Position numbers and translations under genes: made by a program. Below the pieces are notes generated by a model. It did not search any database. It saw only the letters and a list, made by a program, of their open reading frames with translations, and had not been told where the DNA came from. This document shows, piece after piece, positions 55,032 through 63,910 of a stretch of DNA of 64,000 nucleotides. How positions within the stretch are numbered: the first letter of the stretch is position 1; every line of letters starts with the position of its first letter. This DNA is from Catenulispora sp. EB89 (lineage in GTDB: Bacteria > Actinomycetota > Actinomycetes > Streptomycetales > Catenulisporaceae), in NCBI RefSeq assembly GCF_041261445.1, contig NZ_JBGCCU010000008.1, positions 388,666 through 452,665 on the forward strand, read 5' to 3'.

Positions 55032-57012
55032 AGGAGTTCTGCTGAAGCAGGTAGCTGTCGCGGTACCAGCCGCCGGCCGGGTCGGCCATGAGCTCGGCGT
55101 GGGTGCCGTGCGCGGAGATGCGGCCGTGTTCGAGCACGTAGATGTGGTCGGCGCAGGCCTGGACGGCGTTCAGGCGGTGGGTGACCATGACGATGGTGCC
55201 GCCGTAGGAGCGGAGCCTGTTGTAGAAGTCGATCTCGGCCGCCGCGTCGAGGTTGGAGGTCGGTTCGTCGGCGATGACCAGGACGCCTTGGCGGTAGAAG
55301 CCGCGCGCCAGGTTGATGCGCTGGTGCTGGCCGCCGGAGACGTTCGTGCCCCAGGACAGGGAGCGGTCCATCAGGGTGGCGTAGCCGTTCGGCAGGGCGC
55401 TGATGAACTCGTGGGCGCCGGAGGCTTCGGCCGCGGACTCGATGGCGGCCGGGTCGTCGGCGCGGGTCCAGTCGCCGACGCGGATGTTCTCCCGCGCTGT
55501 GAAGGGGAAGCGCGCACCGTCCTGCCCGATGTAGGCGATGCGCTGGCGGAGCTGGTTCGGGTCCATCTGCGCGGTGTCCAGGCCGTCCCAGCGGATCGTG
55601 CCGGCGTCCGGGAGGTAGCCCCGGCCCAGCAGCTTGGCCAGCGTGGTCTTGGCCGCGCCGTTCTCCCCGACCAGGGCGACGACCTGGCCCCGGGCGATGG
55701 TGAGCGAGGCGTTGCTCAGCGCGGGTTTCTCGGCTCCTTCGTAGCTGAAGGTGACGTCCTCGACGGTGATGGCCTTGAAGTCCTCGGGGACCGCGACGGC
55801 ACCGGGAGCGGGCAGAAGCGTTTCGGCCTTCCTGCAGAACTTCACGTAGCCGTCGAAGTACAAGCCCTCGGCGAACAGGGAGTTGACGCTCGTGATCATC
55901 TGCATCAGGGAGGCCTGCGCCCGGCCGATGGCGATGACCGCGGTGCCGCCGGCGGCCAGCGGGATCTCGCTTTTCCACAGCAGCAGCCCCAGCACCGTGT
56001 ACACCGCGGCGACCGCGATCCCGGCGACGGTGTCGCCGAGGATCTGGGACATCGTCTCGGCGCGTTGCAGGGCGATGTTCTCTGCCAGGATGCGCCGGGA
56101 GATGTGCCGGTAGCGGCCGGTCAGGTACGGCGACATGCTCAGCGCGCGGACCTCGGCGGCCTGGCTGATGGACTGCCCGATGTACGCGATCTGATTCACC
56201 CGGCGGCGTCCCTCGGACTGCCGGACGAACACCTTGTAGTCCATGCGCGCCACCCGCACCGCGGCCCACCAGCGCGGCACGATCGTGACCAGGATCAGCG
56301 GCAGCAGCAGCGGGTTCACGAACGCCACCACCAGGATCGCCGACCCGACCGTGGCCAGCGCGGCCAGGATCCGCACGGTGGCCTGCAACATGAAGTGCGG
56401 GGACACCGCGCCGCGCTCGGCCGCGTTCTCCTCGTCGAACCAGCCGGCCTGGTCGAACGCGACCAGCTCCACCCCGGTGCACAGTTCCTGGATCCGCGCC
56501 AGCGCCGCGGCGTCCATCGCCGGACTCAGCTGCGACTGCATCAGGGAGCTGATGTTGGAGGCGAGCGCGGTCGCGGCGGTGAAGGCGGCGATGAGGATCA
56601 GCGACGGCAGCGCCGCGGCGATCCGGTCCGGTGTCGGACGGCCGGTGAACAACGCCGCCAGCACCCCGGTGGTCGCCAGCAGCCCCAGGGCCTGGAACAC
56701 CCCGGAGAACGCCTGCAGCACCACCAGCGTGACCACCCGCCACCGCGACACCTCGGCCGCGGTGCGCAGCGTCAGCCGCAGCAGCTCCGGCATCCGGCGT
56801 GCGTTGCTCCAGAAACTGGCTGCCGCGACCTCGGCGTAGCCGCGCGTCCAGGTCGCGACGTAGGGGTCGGCGGCGAGGTCGTCGACCTCGTGCCGCGGGA
56901 CCGCGTCCGGGGAGAACAGGGCTTTGATACGCCCGAGGCGCGAGGCGGGCTGGGTTTCGGGCGTGCTGGCGTCGGTTCGGGTGTCATCCGCGGTGGTGTC
57001 GGCAGCGGTCAT
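54985..57012 (-). CDS. ABC exporter with fused permease and ATPase
   Basis: A 675-aa half-transporter. Transmembrane region about residues 90-360, ATPase about 410-640. The Walker A reads GENGAAKTT (Lys455), with Ala at position 454 where the consensus has Gly. The signature NVSGGQHQR, Walker B VIADEPTSNLD and the switch His in VTHRL are intact. The exported molecule is unknown; no partner half-transporter gene is adjacent, so it may act as a homodimer. The start has GGAG eight bases upstream. Confidence 0.85.
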   Translation of the reverse strand: MTAADTTADDTRTDASTPETQPASRLGRIKALFSPDAVPRHEVDDLAADPYVATWTRGYAEVAAASFWSNARRMPELLRLTLRTAAEVSRWRVVTLVVLQAFSGVFQALGLLATTGVLAALFTGRPTPDRIAAALPSLILIAAFTAATALASNISSLMQSQLSPAMDAAALARIQELCTGVELVAFDQAGWFDEENAAERGAVSPHFMLQATVRILAALATVGSAILVVAFVNPLLLPLILVTIVPRWWAAVRVARMDYKVFVRQSEGRRRVNQIAYIGQSISQAAEVRALSMSPYLTGRYRHISRRILAENIALQRAETMSQILGDTVAGIAVAAVYTVLGLLLWKSEIPLAAGGTAVIAIGRAQASLMQMITSVNSLFAEGLYFDGYVKFCRKAETLLPAPGAVAVPEDFKAITVEDVTFSYEGAEKPALSNASLTIARGQVVALVGENGAAKTTLAKLLGRGYLPDAGTIRWDGLDTAQMDPNQLRQRIAYIGQDGARFPFTARENIRVGDWTRADDPAAIESAAEASGAHEFISALPNGYATLMDRSLSWGTNVSGGQHQRINLARGFYRQGVLVIADEPTSNLDAAAEIDFYNRLRSYGGTIVMVTHRLNAVQACADHIYVLEHGRISAHGTHAELMADPAGGWYRDSYLLQQNSFTSRAGEPGTASTTD

Positions 57013-57221
57013 CAGGGCGGCTCCGGGCGCAGGCGGGAGGAGACAAACTCTAACGGTCGGTACTGACGGAGCGTGACGCCTCGGGCACCACACGACAGAC
57101 CCGCGTCCTGCCGGCCGTGCGGAACGCGGGCCGCGGTCACGGCAGCGGGCCGAGGCGCTTGATCAGGGTGCTGACGTACGCGCGACGCCTTGACCCGACA
57201 CCCGCCTCGTCACCCGTGTTG

Positions 57222-57653
57222 TCACCGCCGGCGCCATTCTCGGGCGCCGGCTTTGCGGATCAGATCTTGGGCGCCATCGGAAACGAGAAGTGGGTGAAGT
57301 CTTTTGACGAAGTCGACCTGGGTATCCAGTGAACGCATCATGTTCCATACCGTATGGGCGCTGTCTTTGACTTGTTCGGCAGGTCCCAGGCCCGCGGCGG
57401 GCACCAGATTTCCCAGCCCGACGGTCAGGCGGGATGCCTCCAGTTCGAAGGCGACCCGGGTCTCGACCGAATGGCTGTGCGAGTCGTGGACGATCTCGTA
57501 TTTCAGGACTCCGATGGAGAACAAGACGCTGGGAAGGACGACGTCACTCTCCTCGGGCCCCTCCAACCCGAACTCCTCGGCCACTCCGGCGAAGGCCTGT
57601 GCGACCTGACCGGCGAACTCTTTCCCCACGGAGCCAGATGCCCGCTTGCTCAT
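57222..57653 (-). CDS. Candidate immunity protein for the adjacent Rhs tip
   Basis: A 143-aa protein of unknown family, starting ATG at 57653 behind a strong GGAGG eight bases upstream. It begins 13 bases after the Rhs toxin stop, the usual position for a cognate immunity gene. It is acidic and soluble-looking (VVLPSVLFSIGVLKYEIVHD) with no signal or membrane segment. A 9-bp stem (57227-57251) overlaps its end and may terminate transcription. The immunity role is inferred from position alone. Confidence 0.6.
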   Translation of the reverse strand: MSKRASGSVGKEFAGQVAQAFAGVAEEFGLEGPEESDVVLPSVLFSIGVLKYEIVHDSHSHSVETRVAFELEASRLTVGLGNLVPAAGLGPAEQVKDSAHTVWNMMRSLDTQVDFVKRLHPLLVSDGAQDLIRKAGAREWRRR

Positions 57654-57666
57654 TGTGCCCGCCTCC

Positions 57667-58647
57667 TCAAGGTCGGACCCCGACAACTACCCAATGGTCG
57701 TCTACTGGAACCCATCCGTAGCCGTTGTCCTTGAGATACTTAAGCTCGCGCTGATAAACGTTTCCCTTTTCGTAGATGTGAGTGTTCGGATCGGTCACCA
57801 ATCGCACTTCCTTGCTGGCGGTCAAGGCGTCGTCGATGTAGCGCTTGTTGCGTGTCCAGTTCCATGATCCGACTCCGGCGGTTCCCTTCTTCGCGTTTCC
57901 TTGGAAGTTGAGGAAGTCCGCGTCGAAGGCTCCCGGCGGTCCGGCAGCGATGTAGTCCTTGATGTCTTGGTACTTGCCCAGCAGTGCGATAGCCGGATTG
58001 GAACCGGCCGCGGGCGCCGTCGCGCTGTTGTCGGCTGCGGCCGCGTCGACAGCCGCCGCGTCGCGTTCCCAGCCGGTCAGGCCACTGATGCCGTCGATGG
58101 CGATCTGCCCGGCGAGCTGCGGGCAGCCTTCTTGCCGCAGCAGGTCGGCGATGTGGTAGAGCCGGTAGTCGGGGCGGACCGGGACGTAGGTGTCGAAGAA
58201 GGTGCCCCAGGCGCCGCTTTTGCCGGTGAGGGCAGGTTTGGTGAGGGCGCCGGTGTAGCCGAACGGCTGGACCGGGGCGGTGCTCGTCAGTGCGTTGACA
58301 GTCTGGGTGCCGAAGGCGTCATAGGTGAAGGTGGTGGCTCCGGCGGCGGTCTGGTTGCCGTCGGCGTCGTAGGTGTAGGCGGTGGCCTCGCCGGCCAGGT
58401 CGGTCGTCGAGGTCTGACGGTTGTCGCCGTCGAAGACGGTCGACCGCACGCCGCCGAGCGGGGCGGTGACGGTGGTGGGGTTCCCGGCCGCGTCGTAGCC
58501 GTAGGCGGCCGGGGTGCCGCCGGTGCCGCGTGGATCGATGGACGAGGCTATCCGGCCGTCCGGGTCGTAGGTCCACTTGATGGACTCGCCGGTCGCGGTG
58601 GTCTGGGAGATCCGGTCGCCGTCCGCGTCGTAGGCGGAGGTGGGGTG
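57667..58647 (-). pseudogene. 5'-truncated Rhs element with C-terminal toxin domain
   Basis: The frame keeps Rhs YD-repeats (YDADGDRISQTT, YDPDGRIASS, YGYDAAGNPTT, YTYDADGNQT) and then changes to a variable C-terminus (ending DNGYGWVPVDDHWVVVGVRP), the layout of polymorphic toxins. The frame is cut by a stop at 58648-58650 and the large N-terminal shell is missing. GC falls to about 47% near 57721-57780, far below its surroundings, as expected for an acquired tip. A GTG at 58449 could start a short product. The C-terminal toxin fold is not identified. Confidence 0.7.
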
Positions 58648-58703
58648 TCAAAGAAAGTCCTCATCGAACTCAACCCGCTGCGGGGCCGGCGCGTCCCATT
58701 GGC

Positions 58704-59645
58704 ATGAACGCATCGGGTCGTGATCCTCTGCAGCTCCCCGGCGATGCCCGGCTTCCGTTTGGCGGCGGGATGTCGCGGCGGTTGCTGTTGGGCTTCGGTG
58801 GGGTGATGTTGCTGGGCGGCTGTGCGTCCAAGGGCGCCACGGCGGCTGCTACGGGGTTGGCCGGTGCGACGAAACCCGGCGGCTCCACGGCGCCCGGCGC
58901 CACGACGCCGACCGGGTCCAGTGCCACCTCCGGCGGGGGCCCGACGTCTCATCCGAGCAGCGCGATGGGCGGGGCGCCGTTCCCGGGGCAGGACCCCAGC
59001 GGGTCCGACGTTTCCAACACTGCGCCCGGCGGCCACACCTCCGATGCGCCGCCGGCGGCGGGGCATCCGCAGTTCTATGTGCACGAGGGTGACAAGGCGA
59101 TAGCCCTGACCATCGACGACGGCCCCAGCTCCAAATACACCCCGCAGGTGTTGGCGCTGCTGGCGCAGTACAAGATCCCGGCGACCTTCTGCATGATCGG
59201 TGAGAGCGCCGACAAGCACGCGTCGCTGGTTGCAGAGGTCAGCGCCGCGGGTCACCTGGTGGCGAACCACACCTGGACTCATCCGAACCTGTCCAAGATG
59301 ACCGCCGCGCACGTGACCGCGGAAATAGAGCGGACCAACGACGCCATCACCAAAGGCGGCGCTAAGCAGCCGGTCCTATTCCGGGCCCCCGGCGGCAACT
59401 GGTCGCCGACCGTCTTCCAGGTCTGCGCCAAGCTGGGCTTGCGCCCCCTGGACTGGTCCGTCGACCCGCGCGACTGGTCACGCCCTGGCACCGATCACAT
59501 CGTCCAGAACGTCCTTAGCCACACCAAAACCGGCTCGATCATCCTGGAACACGACGGCGGCGGCGACCGCTCCCAAACAGTCGCCGCGTTACAGAGGTTC
59601 CTGCCGCAACTCCTCGAAGCCGGCTACCACTTCGTCCAGCCCTGA
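58704..59645 (+). CDS. Polysaccharide deacetylase lipoprotein (NodB/CE4)
   Basis: A 313-aa protein. The lipobox LLGGC follows a hydrophobic signal, so it is anchored outside the membrane; a Gly/Ser/Thr-rich linker leads to the NodB domain (about 128-313). Motifs: TIDDGP (catalytic Asp and metal Asp), HTWTHP (metal His pair), RAPGGNWSP, DWSVDPRDW and ILEHDGG (His). All look intact. The role is N-deacetylation of peptidoglycan or chitin-like polymers. An ATG at 58770 fits a lipoprotein signal better; the 3' end overlaps the convergent lyase gene by 57 bases. Confidence 0.9.
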   Translation: MNASGRDPLQLPGDARLPFGGGMSRRLLLGFGGVMLLGGCASKGATAAATGLAGATKPGGSTAPGATTPTGSSATSGGGPTSHPSSAMGGAPFPGQDPSGSDVSNTAPGGHTSDAPPAAGHPQFYVHEGDKAIALTIDDGPSSKYTPQVLALLAQYKIPATFCMIGESADKHASLVAEVSAAGHLVANHTWTHPNLSKMTAAHVTAEIERTNDAITKGGAKQPVLFRAPGGNWSPTVFQVCAKLGLRPLDWSVDPRDWSRPGTDHIVQNVLSHTKTGSIILEHDGGGDRSQTVAALQRFLPQLLEAGYHFVQP

Positions 59646-61142
59646 GAAGCTGTAGCCCGGCCAGCCCTGCGCCAGCAGCTCCACCAACCTCGTGACGTCC
59701 TGCCCGAAGAACCGGTCCTCGGTCCCGGACGGCAGCACGGCCGCCGCTGCGTCCAGCGCCCCGGCCAACCGCTCCGCATCATGCGGGAGCCGCGCGCCCA
59801 AGCCCTGGGCTTGATGCACGGCCAGCAACTCGCATGCCAGCACCTCGCGCAACCCCTCGCCGGCCAGTCGGCAGTCCTCCGCGGCCTCCACCGAGAACGT
59901 CTGCGCGTCCTCCTGCCCCGCCGACGTCTCCATCGTTCCGACAGTGGAGGGCACGGCGAGCCGCCGCAGCGCGTGGACCACACCGACCGCGCGCTTGTGC
60001 ACCGGCGACAGCCCGGTGTGCGGGCCGGGGTCGGGGGAGAGCTGTGCGTTCAGGCCGCTGGTCTTGGGATCGAGCATCCGGTGCAGCCGCGTCGCCCCGA
60101 GCTCCGCGGCCCCGATCACGGCCACCGTCAGGATGTGCAGGTGTGCCGCGAGGTCGTAACCGTGGAAGCCCGCCGTGCCCAGGAAACGGCCGGAGCCGTC
60201 TTCCTGCTCCACGTACGCCGGGGAGTCGGTGATGCCTTCCAGCGCGCGCGAGACGGCCGCATCCAGCATCGTCACCGCGCGGTCCAGGTGGGCCAGCACC
60301 TGGCCGGAGACCCGGAACGACACCGGCGGTTGCAGCGCACGCGGCGTTGCCTGCGTACCGGCCAGCGTGAACAGCTCCGCGCTCACCCGCCGCAGTACTT
60401 CGTCTCCCCGCGCCAGCACAGGATCGATCGCGTCGTACGCCGCGCCGGTCAAAGCGAACTCCGCAGCCACGATCGCCAAGCTCTGACGCAGCAGCGCACG
60501 TGCATCCTCGGCGCGCATGATCGCCAAAGCCGTCGTCACCGGCACGCCCTGAATCAGGGCCACGCCCTCCTTGGGACCCAGCCGCAGCGGCGCGAGACCG
60601 GCAGCCGCGAGCGCCGTCTCAGCCGGGACCGGCCCCGAATCGGCCAGAACCATGCCCCGACCACTGATCGGCGCGGCCAGGTGCGCCAGCGCCAGGATCT
60701 CGCCGGCGCTGCCCAGGCCGCTGCGCGGAATCGCCGGAAGGACATCGTGCGCGAGCATCGCGGCCAGCTGCTCGCACAGCGCCGCGCTGACACCGCTGTC
60801 GTTGTTGAGGAACGTCCGCAGCCGCACTGCGAGGACCGCGCGCGTCTCCTCCCTCGTCAGCCACGGCGCGCCGCCCGCAGACCGCGCGAGCATCAACGCT
60901 TCCTGATGCCGCGCCTGTTCCGCCTCGCCGAGCCGACGTTCGCTGAGCGCTCCCATCCCGGTGTTGACGCCGTACACCGGGTCCCCGGACTTCAGCGCGC
61001 GCCGAACTCGGACCCGCCGTGCGGCGATCCGTTCGGTCAGCTCCGCCGACAGCCCTGGCACAGCACCTGCCCGGGCGATCCGCAGGACCGCAGCTGCTCC
61101 GAGGTCCGCAGCCGACCCGATGTCGAGGCGATAGCGCGTCAT
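59589..61142 (-). CDS. Histidine/phenylalanine ammonia-lyase family protein with altered MIO motif
   Basis: A 517-aa protein of the HAL/PAL/TAL superfamily. Typical parts are VYGVNTGMGALSERRL, GPVPAETALAAAG, GPKEGVALIQGVPVTTALA and STVGTMETSAGQEDAQTFS. The MIO-forming Ala-Ser-Gly reads Ser145-Ala146-Gly147 (SGLGSAGEILALAH), without the central Ser, so autocatalytic MIO formation seems impossible by the usual route. It starts one base after the ornithine cyclodeaminase-like stop, so the genes are coupled. Whether it is an enzyme of altered chemistry or a regulator is unknown. Confidence 0.82.
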   Translation of the reverse strand: MTRYRLDIGSAADLGAAAVLRIARAGAVPGLSAELTERIAARRVRVRRALKSGDPVYGVNTGMGALSERRLGEAEQARHQEALMLARSAGGAPWLTREETRAVLAVRLRTFLNNDSGVSAALCEQLAAMLAHDVLPAIPRSGLGSAGEILALAHLAAPISGRGMVLADSGPVPAETALAAAGLAPLRLGPKEGVALIQGVPVTTALAIMRAEDARALLRQSLAIVAAEFALTGAAYDAIDPVLARGDEVLRRVSAELFTLAGTQATPRALQPPVSFRVSGQVLAHLDRAVTMLDAAVSRALEGITDSPAYVEQEDGSGRFLGTAGFHGYDLAAHLHILTVAVIGAAELGATRLHRMLDPKTSGLNAQLSPDPGPHTGLSPVHKRAVGVVHALRRLAVPSTVGTMETSAGQEDAQTFSVEAAEDCRLAGEGLREVLACELLAVHQAQGLGARLPHDAERLAGALDAAAAVLPSGTEDRFFGQDVTRLVELLAQGWPGYSFSGLDEVVAGFEELRQEPL

Positions 61143-61143
61143 G

Positions 61144-62190
61144 TCACCGATACCGCAACATCGTGCCGACATCAGCCTGCTGAGCCCGGTCCAGAATCAG
61201 CTGACCGACCGCGACGTCGAGAATGGACAGCCCGCGGTGCCACAGCAGAATCCGCTCCTCCGGACTCTCCCGTCCGGGCTTCTGCCCCGAAACCACCGCG
61301 CCGAGCTCGGCGTGAAGCGTCCGCTCGGACAGCTTCCCGCTGTCCACGTGGTGCCGCAGCGCGCCGAACCGCCCGGACCGGGCCTCGCGCCAGTCGTCGA
61401 CGACGACCTTGTCCATCACGTCCAGCAAGTCCTCCGAGACGGCGCTGACCGTTCCGTACGGCACGACGAACGCCCCCCGTTTCACCAGCCCGGGATGCAG
61501 CAGCGGCGACGGCTCGGTGAGCCGCGTGGCCTCGACCAGGATGTCCGCGCCGTCGAAGGCCTCGGCGGCGCTGTCCACGACGCGCACCGGCGTGGCGGTG
61601 GCCGCGCGCAGTTGGTCGGCGAAGGCCTCGCGCGATTCCGGACGCCGGCTCGTCACCCGGATCTCGTCGAGGTCGAACAGCGAGTCGAGCATCGTGACGT
61701 TGGAGAACGCGGTGCCGCGCGCGCCGACGTGGCCGAGGACGCGGGCATCGGGGCGGGCCAGGTGCCGGGCGCCGACCGCGGTCATGGCGCCGGTGCGGGC
61801 CTCGGTGATGAAGGTGGCGTCGATGATGGCGCGCGGGATGCCGTTGGTGGGGTCGTAGAGGGTGAGCAGCGCCAGCTCGCTGGGCAGCCCGAGCTGGAAG
61901 TTCGGCACGAAGTCGCCGACCACCTTCACCCCGCTGACGCCGTGCTCGCCGAGGGTGGAGACGTGCCCGCGCAGGACGTTGAAGTGCCCGACGCCGCCGT
62001 TGTTCGGGACGAGGTGCGTGCGCGGCTCGAACACGGTCTCGCCGCGGCCGTGCGCGGCGACGACGTTCTCGACGGCGTCGATGATCTCCGCCTGGCCGAT
62101 GCCCAGTTCCTCGACGTCCGGGCCGGACAGGAACCTGAGCCAGATGCCGTCCTGCCGAGTGCCTTCTTGCTGGGCCTGATGAGAGTTCAT
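61144..62190 (-). CDS. Ornithine cyclodeaminase / mu-crystallin family protein
   Basis: A 348-aa NAD(P)-binding protein. The Rossmann part (VLGHVGARGTAFSNVTMLDSLFDLDEIRVTSRRPESREAF) and the front RTHLVPNNGGVGHFNVLRGH follow the family. Members reduce or deaminate amino acids via imines (ornithine cyclodeaminase, ketimine reductase, SbnB). It stands between the quinone oxidoreductase and lyase-like genes in one operon, suggesting an amino-acid conversion. The start is ATG at 62190; the in-frame GTG at 62211 is an alternative. Confidence 0.85.
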   Translation of the reverse strand: MNSHQAQQEGTRQDGIWLRFLSGPDVEELGIGQAEIIDAVENVVAAHGRGETVFEPRTHLVPNNGGVGHFNVLRGHVSTLGEHGVSGVKVVGDFVPNFQLGLPSELALLTLYDPTNGIPRAIIDATFITEARTGAMTAVGARHLARPDARVLGHVGARGTAFSNVTMLDSLFDLDEIRVTSRRPESREAFADQLRAATATPVRVVDSAAEAFDGADILVEATRLTEPSPLLHPGLVKRGAFVVPYGTVSAVSEDLLDVMDKVVVDDWREARSGRFGALRHHVDSGKLSERTLHAELGAVVSGQKPGRESPEERILLWHRGLSILDVAVGQLILDRAQQADVGTMLRYR

Positions 62191-62203
62191 AGGTGATCCC
62201 GTT

Positions 62204-63151
62204 CTACCCAACGCTGGTGGGTTTGCTGTCTAGGGTCAGCACTGCCTTGCCGCGGAACGCCCGGGCAGCCATCTGCTCGAACACTTCGGGGGTCCGCTCC
62301 CAGTCCAGCACCAGGCCGATCCGCGGCCTCAGGCGGCCGTCGGCGACCAGGTCCGCCAGGATCGCCAGGTCCTCGCCCTTGGTCTGTTCGGGGTGCGGGC
62401 TGATGAAGCCGACGATGTGCGCGTTCCAGCCCTGCGCGTAGAAGTCGGCGAGGCTGATCTCGGTGGTGCGCCGCCCCGGGTTGCCGAACCAGGCCACGTG
62501 CCCGCCGGGGACCACGTGCCGCACCGCCGCGGCCAGCACGTCGCCGCCGACACCCTCCAGCACCAGATGGAACGGCCCGAGCGAGGCGTCGTCCAGCGAC
62601 GTCACGACCCGGTGCGCGCCGAGCGCCCGCGCGTCCTCGATCCGTTCCGGGCCGCTGACCAGCGCGGTCACCGTCGCGCCGGCGGCCACCGCGAGCTGCA
62701 CCGCGAACTGCCCGACCCCGCCGGTGGCCCCGGTGACCAGCACCTGACGGCCCAGGACCGCGCCGCCGACCCGCAGCGCCCGCAGCGCGGTGAGCCCGGC
62801 GACGGGCAGCGCGGCGGCCTGCTCGAAGGACACCGCGTCGTCGAGTTCGGCGACGCAGTGGGTCGGTACCGCGACCCGCTCGGCCCAGCCCTCCTGGTCC
62901 AGGTAGCAGGCCACCCGGACGCCCGGCGCCGGGCCGCTGCCGTCGGCGGCCGCCCGGACCACGACCCCGGCGACGTCCTGGCCGGGGCGCCAGCCGTCCG
63001 GCCGGCGGGAGATCAAGGTGGCCTCGTCGTTGTTCACGGCGAACGCGCGCACCTGCACCAAAGCCTCGTTCGGCTTCTGCGTCGGTTCGGGTACGTCAAC
63101 ACTCAGGCGCAGCCCGGCACGGCCGGTCGGATCGGTGATGAATCCCCTCAT
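62204..63151 (-). CDS. Zinc-less quinone oxidoreductase (MDR family)
   Basis: A 315-aa MDR-family reductase. VLVTGATGGVGQFAVQLAVAAGA is the cofactor motif; the front VNNDEATLISRRPDGWRPGQDVAG lacks zinc ligands. It begins the three-gene operon (13 bases to the next start). It may reduce an unsaturated acid produced by the lyase-like protein (inference), for example a cinnamate-like product. Confidence 0.88.
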   Translation of the reverse strand: MRGFITDPTGRAGLRLSVDVPEPTQKPNEALVQVRAFAVNNDEATLISRRPDGWRPGQDVAGVVVRAAADGSGPAPGVRVACYLDQEGWAERVAVPTHCVAELDDAVSFEQAAALPVAGLTALRALRVGGAVLGRQVLVTGATGGVGQFAVQLAVAAGATVTALVSGPERIEDARALGAHRVVTSLDDASLGPFHLVLEGVGGDVLAAAVRHVVPGGHVAWFGNPGRRTTEISLADFYAQGWNAHIVGFISPHPEQTKGEDLAILADLVADGRLRPRIGLVLDWERTPEVFEQMAARAFRGKAVLTLDSKPTSVG

Positions 63152-63208
63152 GCCGCTTGATTCGATCACACTCCGGCGCGGGTGCGAAAGATCGTCTCGC
63201 GGCGGGTG

Positions 63209-63709
63209 TCAGGAGCAGGCCCGCTGATATTCGACCTGCTCCAGGGGGTTCCCGTCGCCGAAGTCGTGCGTGGTCACGGCGCCGGTCTCGGCGAACCCGG
63301 ACTTGCTGTAGAACCGGCGGGACTGCGGGGTGTCCCGCAGCGTCCACAGATGGACGTGGGTGAATCCGCGTTCTTGCAGGTGGCGCAAAGTGTGGGTCAT
63401 CAGTTCGGCGGCCACTCCGGTGCCCCAGCCGTCCGGGTGGCTGTAGAAGCTGAAGATCTCCGCGAATCCCGGCCGGGTCGGCGACGGTACGCAGTAGGAC
63501 AGGGCGAGCGGTCGGCCGTCGACGGAGGCGATGAGCAAGGTGCCGTCCTCGTCGGCGATCCGGTCGTGCCAACGCCCCAGCCGGTCTTCCACGCCCCGTG
63601 CGGCGAACTCGGGATCGAAAAAGGGAGCGTAGGCGACCGCCCAGGAAGCGGAGTGAATCCGCCCGAGCGCGTCCCCGTCCGCCGGGACGGCCAACCGGAC
63701 CTCGATCAT
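63209..63709 (-). CDS. GNAT family N-acetyltransferase
   Basis: A 166-aa acetyltransferase. The acetyl-CoA loop region reads GWGTGVAAELMTHTLRHLQERGF, and VHLWTLRDTPQSRRFYSKSGF is the typical GNAT end. The acceptor is unknown. It reads in the same direction as the quinone oxidoreductase operon, starting 58 bases upstream of that gene. Confidence 0.88.
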   Translation of the reverse strand: MIEVRLAVPADGDALGRIHSASWAVAYAPFFDPEFAARGVEDRLGRWHDRIADEDGTLLIASVDGRPLALSYCVPSPTRPGFAEIFSFYSHPDGWGTGVAAELMTHTLRHLQERGFTHVHLWTLRDTPQSRRFYSKSGFAETGAVTTHDFGDGNPLEQVEYQRACS

Positions 63710-63718
63710 CCGGTCATG

Positions 63719-63910
63719 CTAGGGCATGTTTGAGAAGTCGGGCGGGGCGCGACGACTGATCGGCGGCGCCTGGCGGCGCCGGACGACCAGCCACAGCCAA
63801 CCAGGATGAGGCAGGCCGTCCGTCTTGCCACGCTTGCCGCTGAGCCGTCGCGCTCGACCTGCTCATCAGCTGCGGGACATCACCCACCCGACTTCTCAAA
63901 CATGCCCTAG
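63719..63910. mobile_element. MITE-like 192-bp element with 24-bp terminal inverted repeats
   Basis: The ends 63719-63742 and 63887-63910 are perfect 24-bp inverted repeats starting CTAGGGCATGTTTGAGAAG. The interior has no transposase; a 61-codon frame across it is not convincing. The terminal CTAG may be target sequence. The ends resemble IS5-family ends as I recall them; a search must confirm. Confidence 0.7.

Noticed and set aside
58548..59312. Minus-strand frame opposite the deacetylase, running into the Rhs remnant
   Set aside because: It is out of frame with the Rhs repeats and has no domain; the deacetylase has all catalytic motifs.
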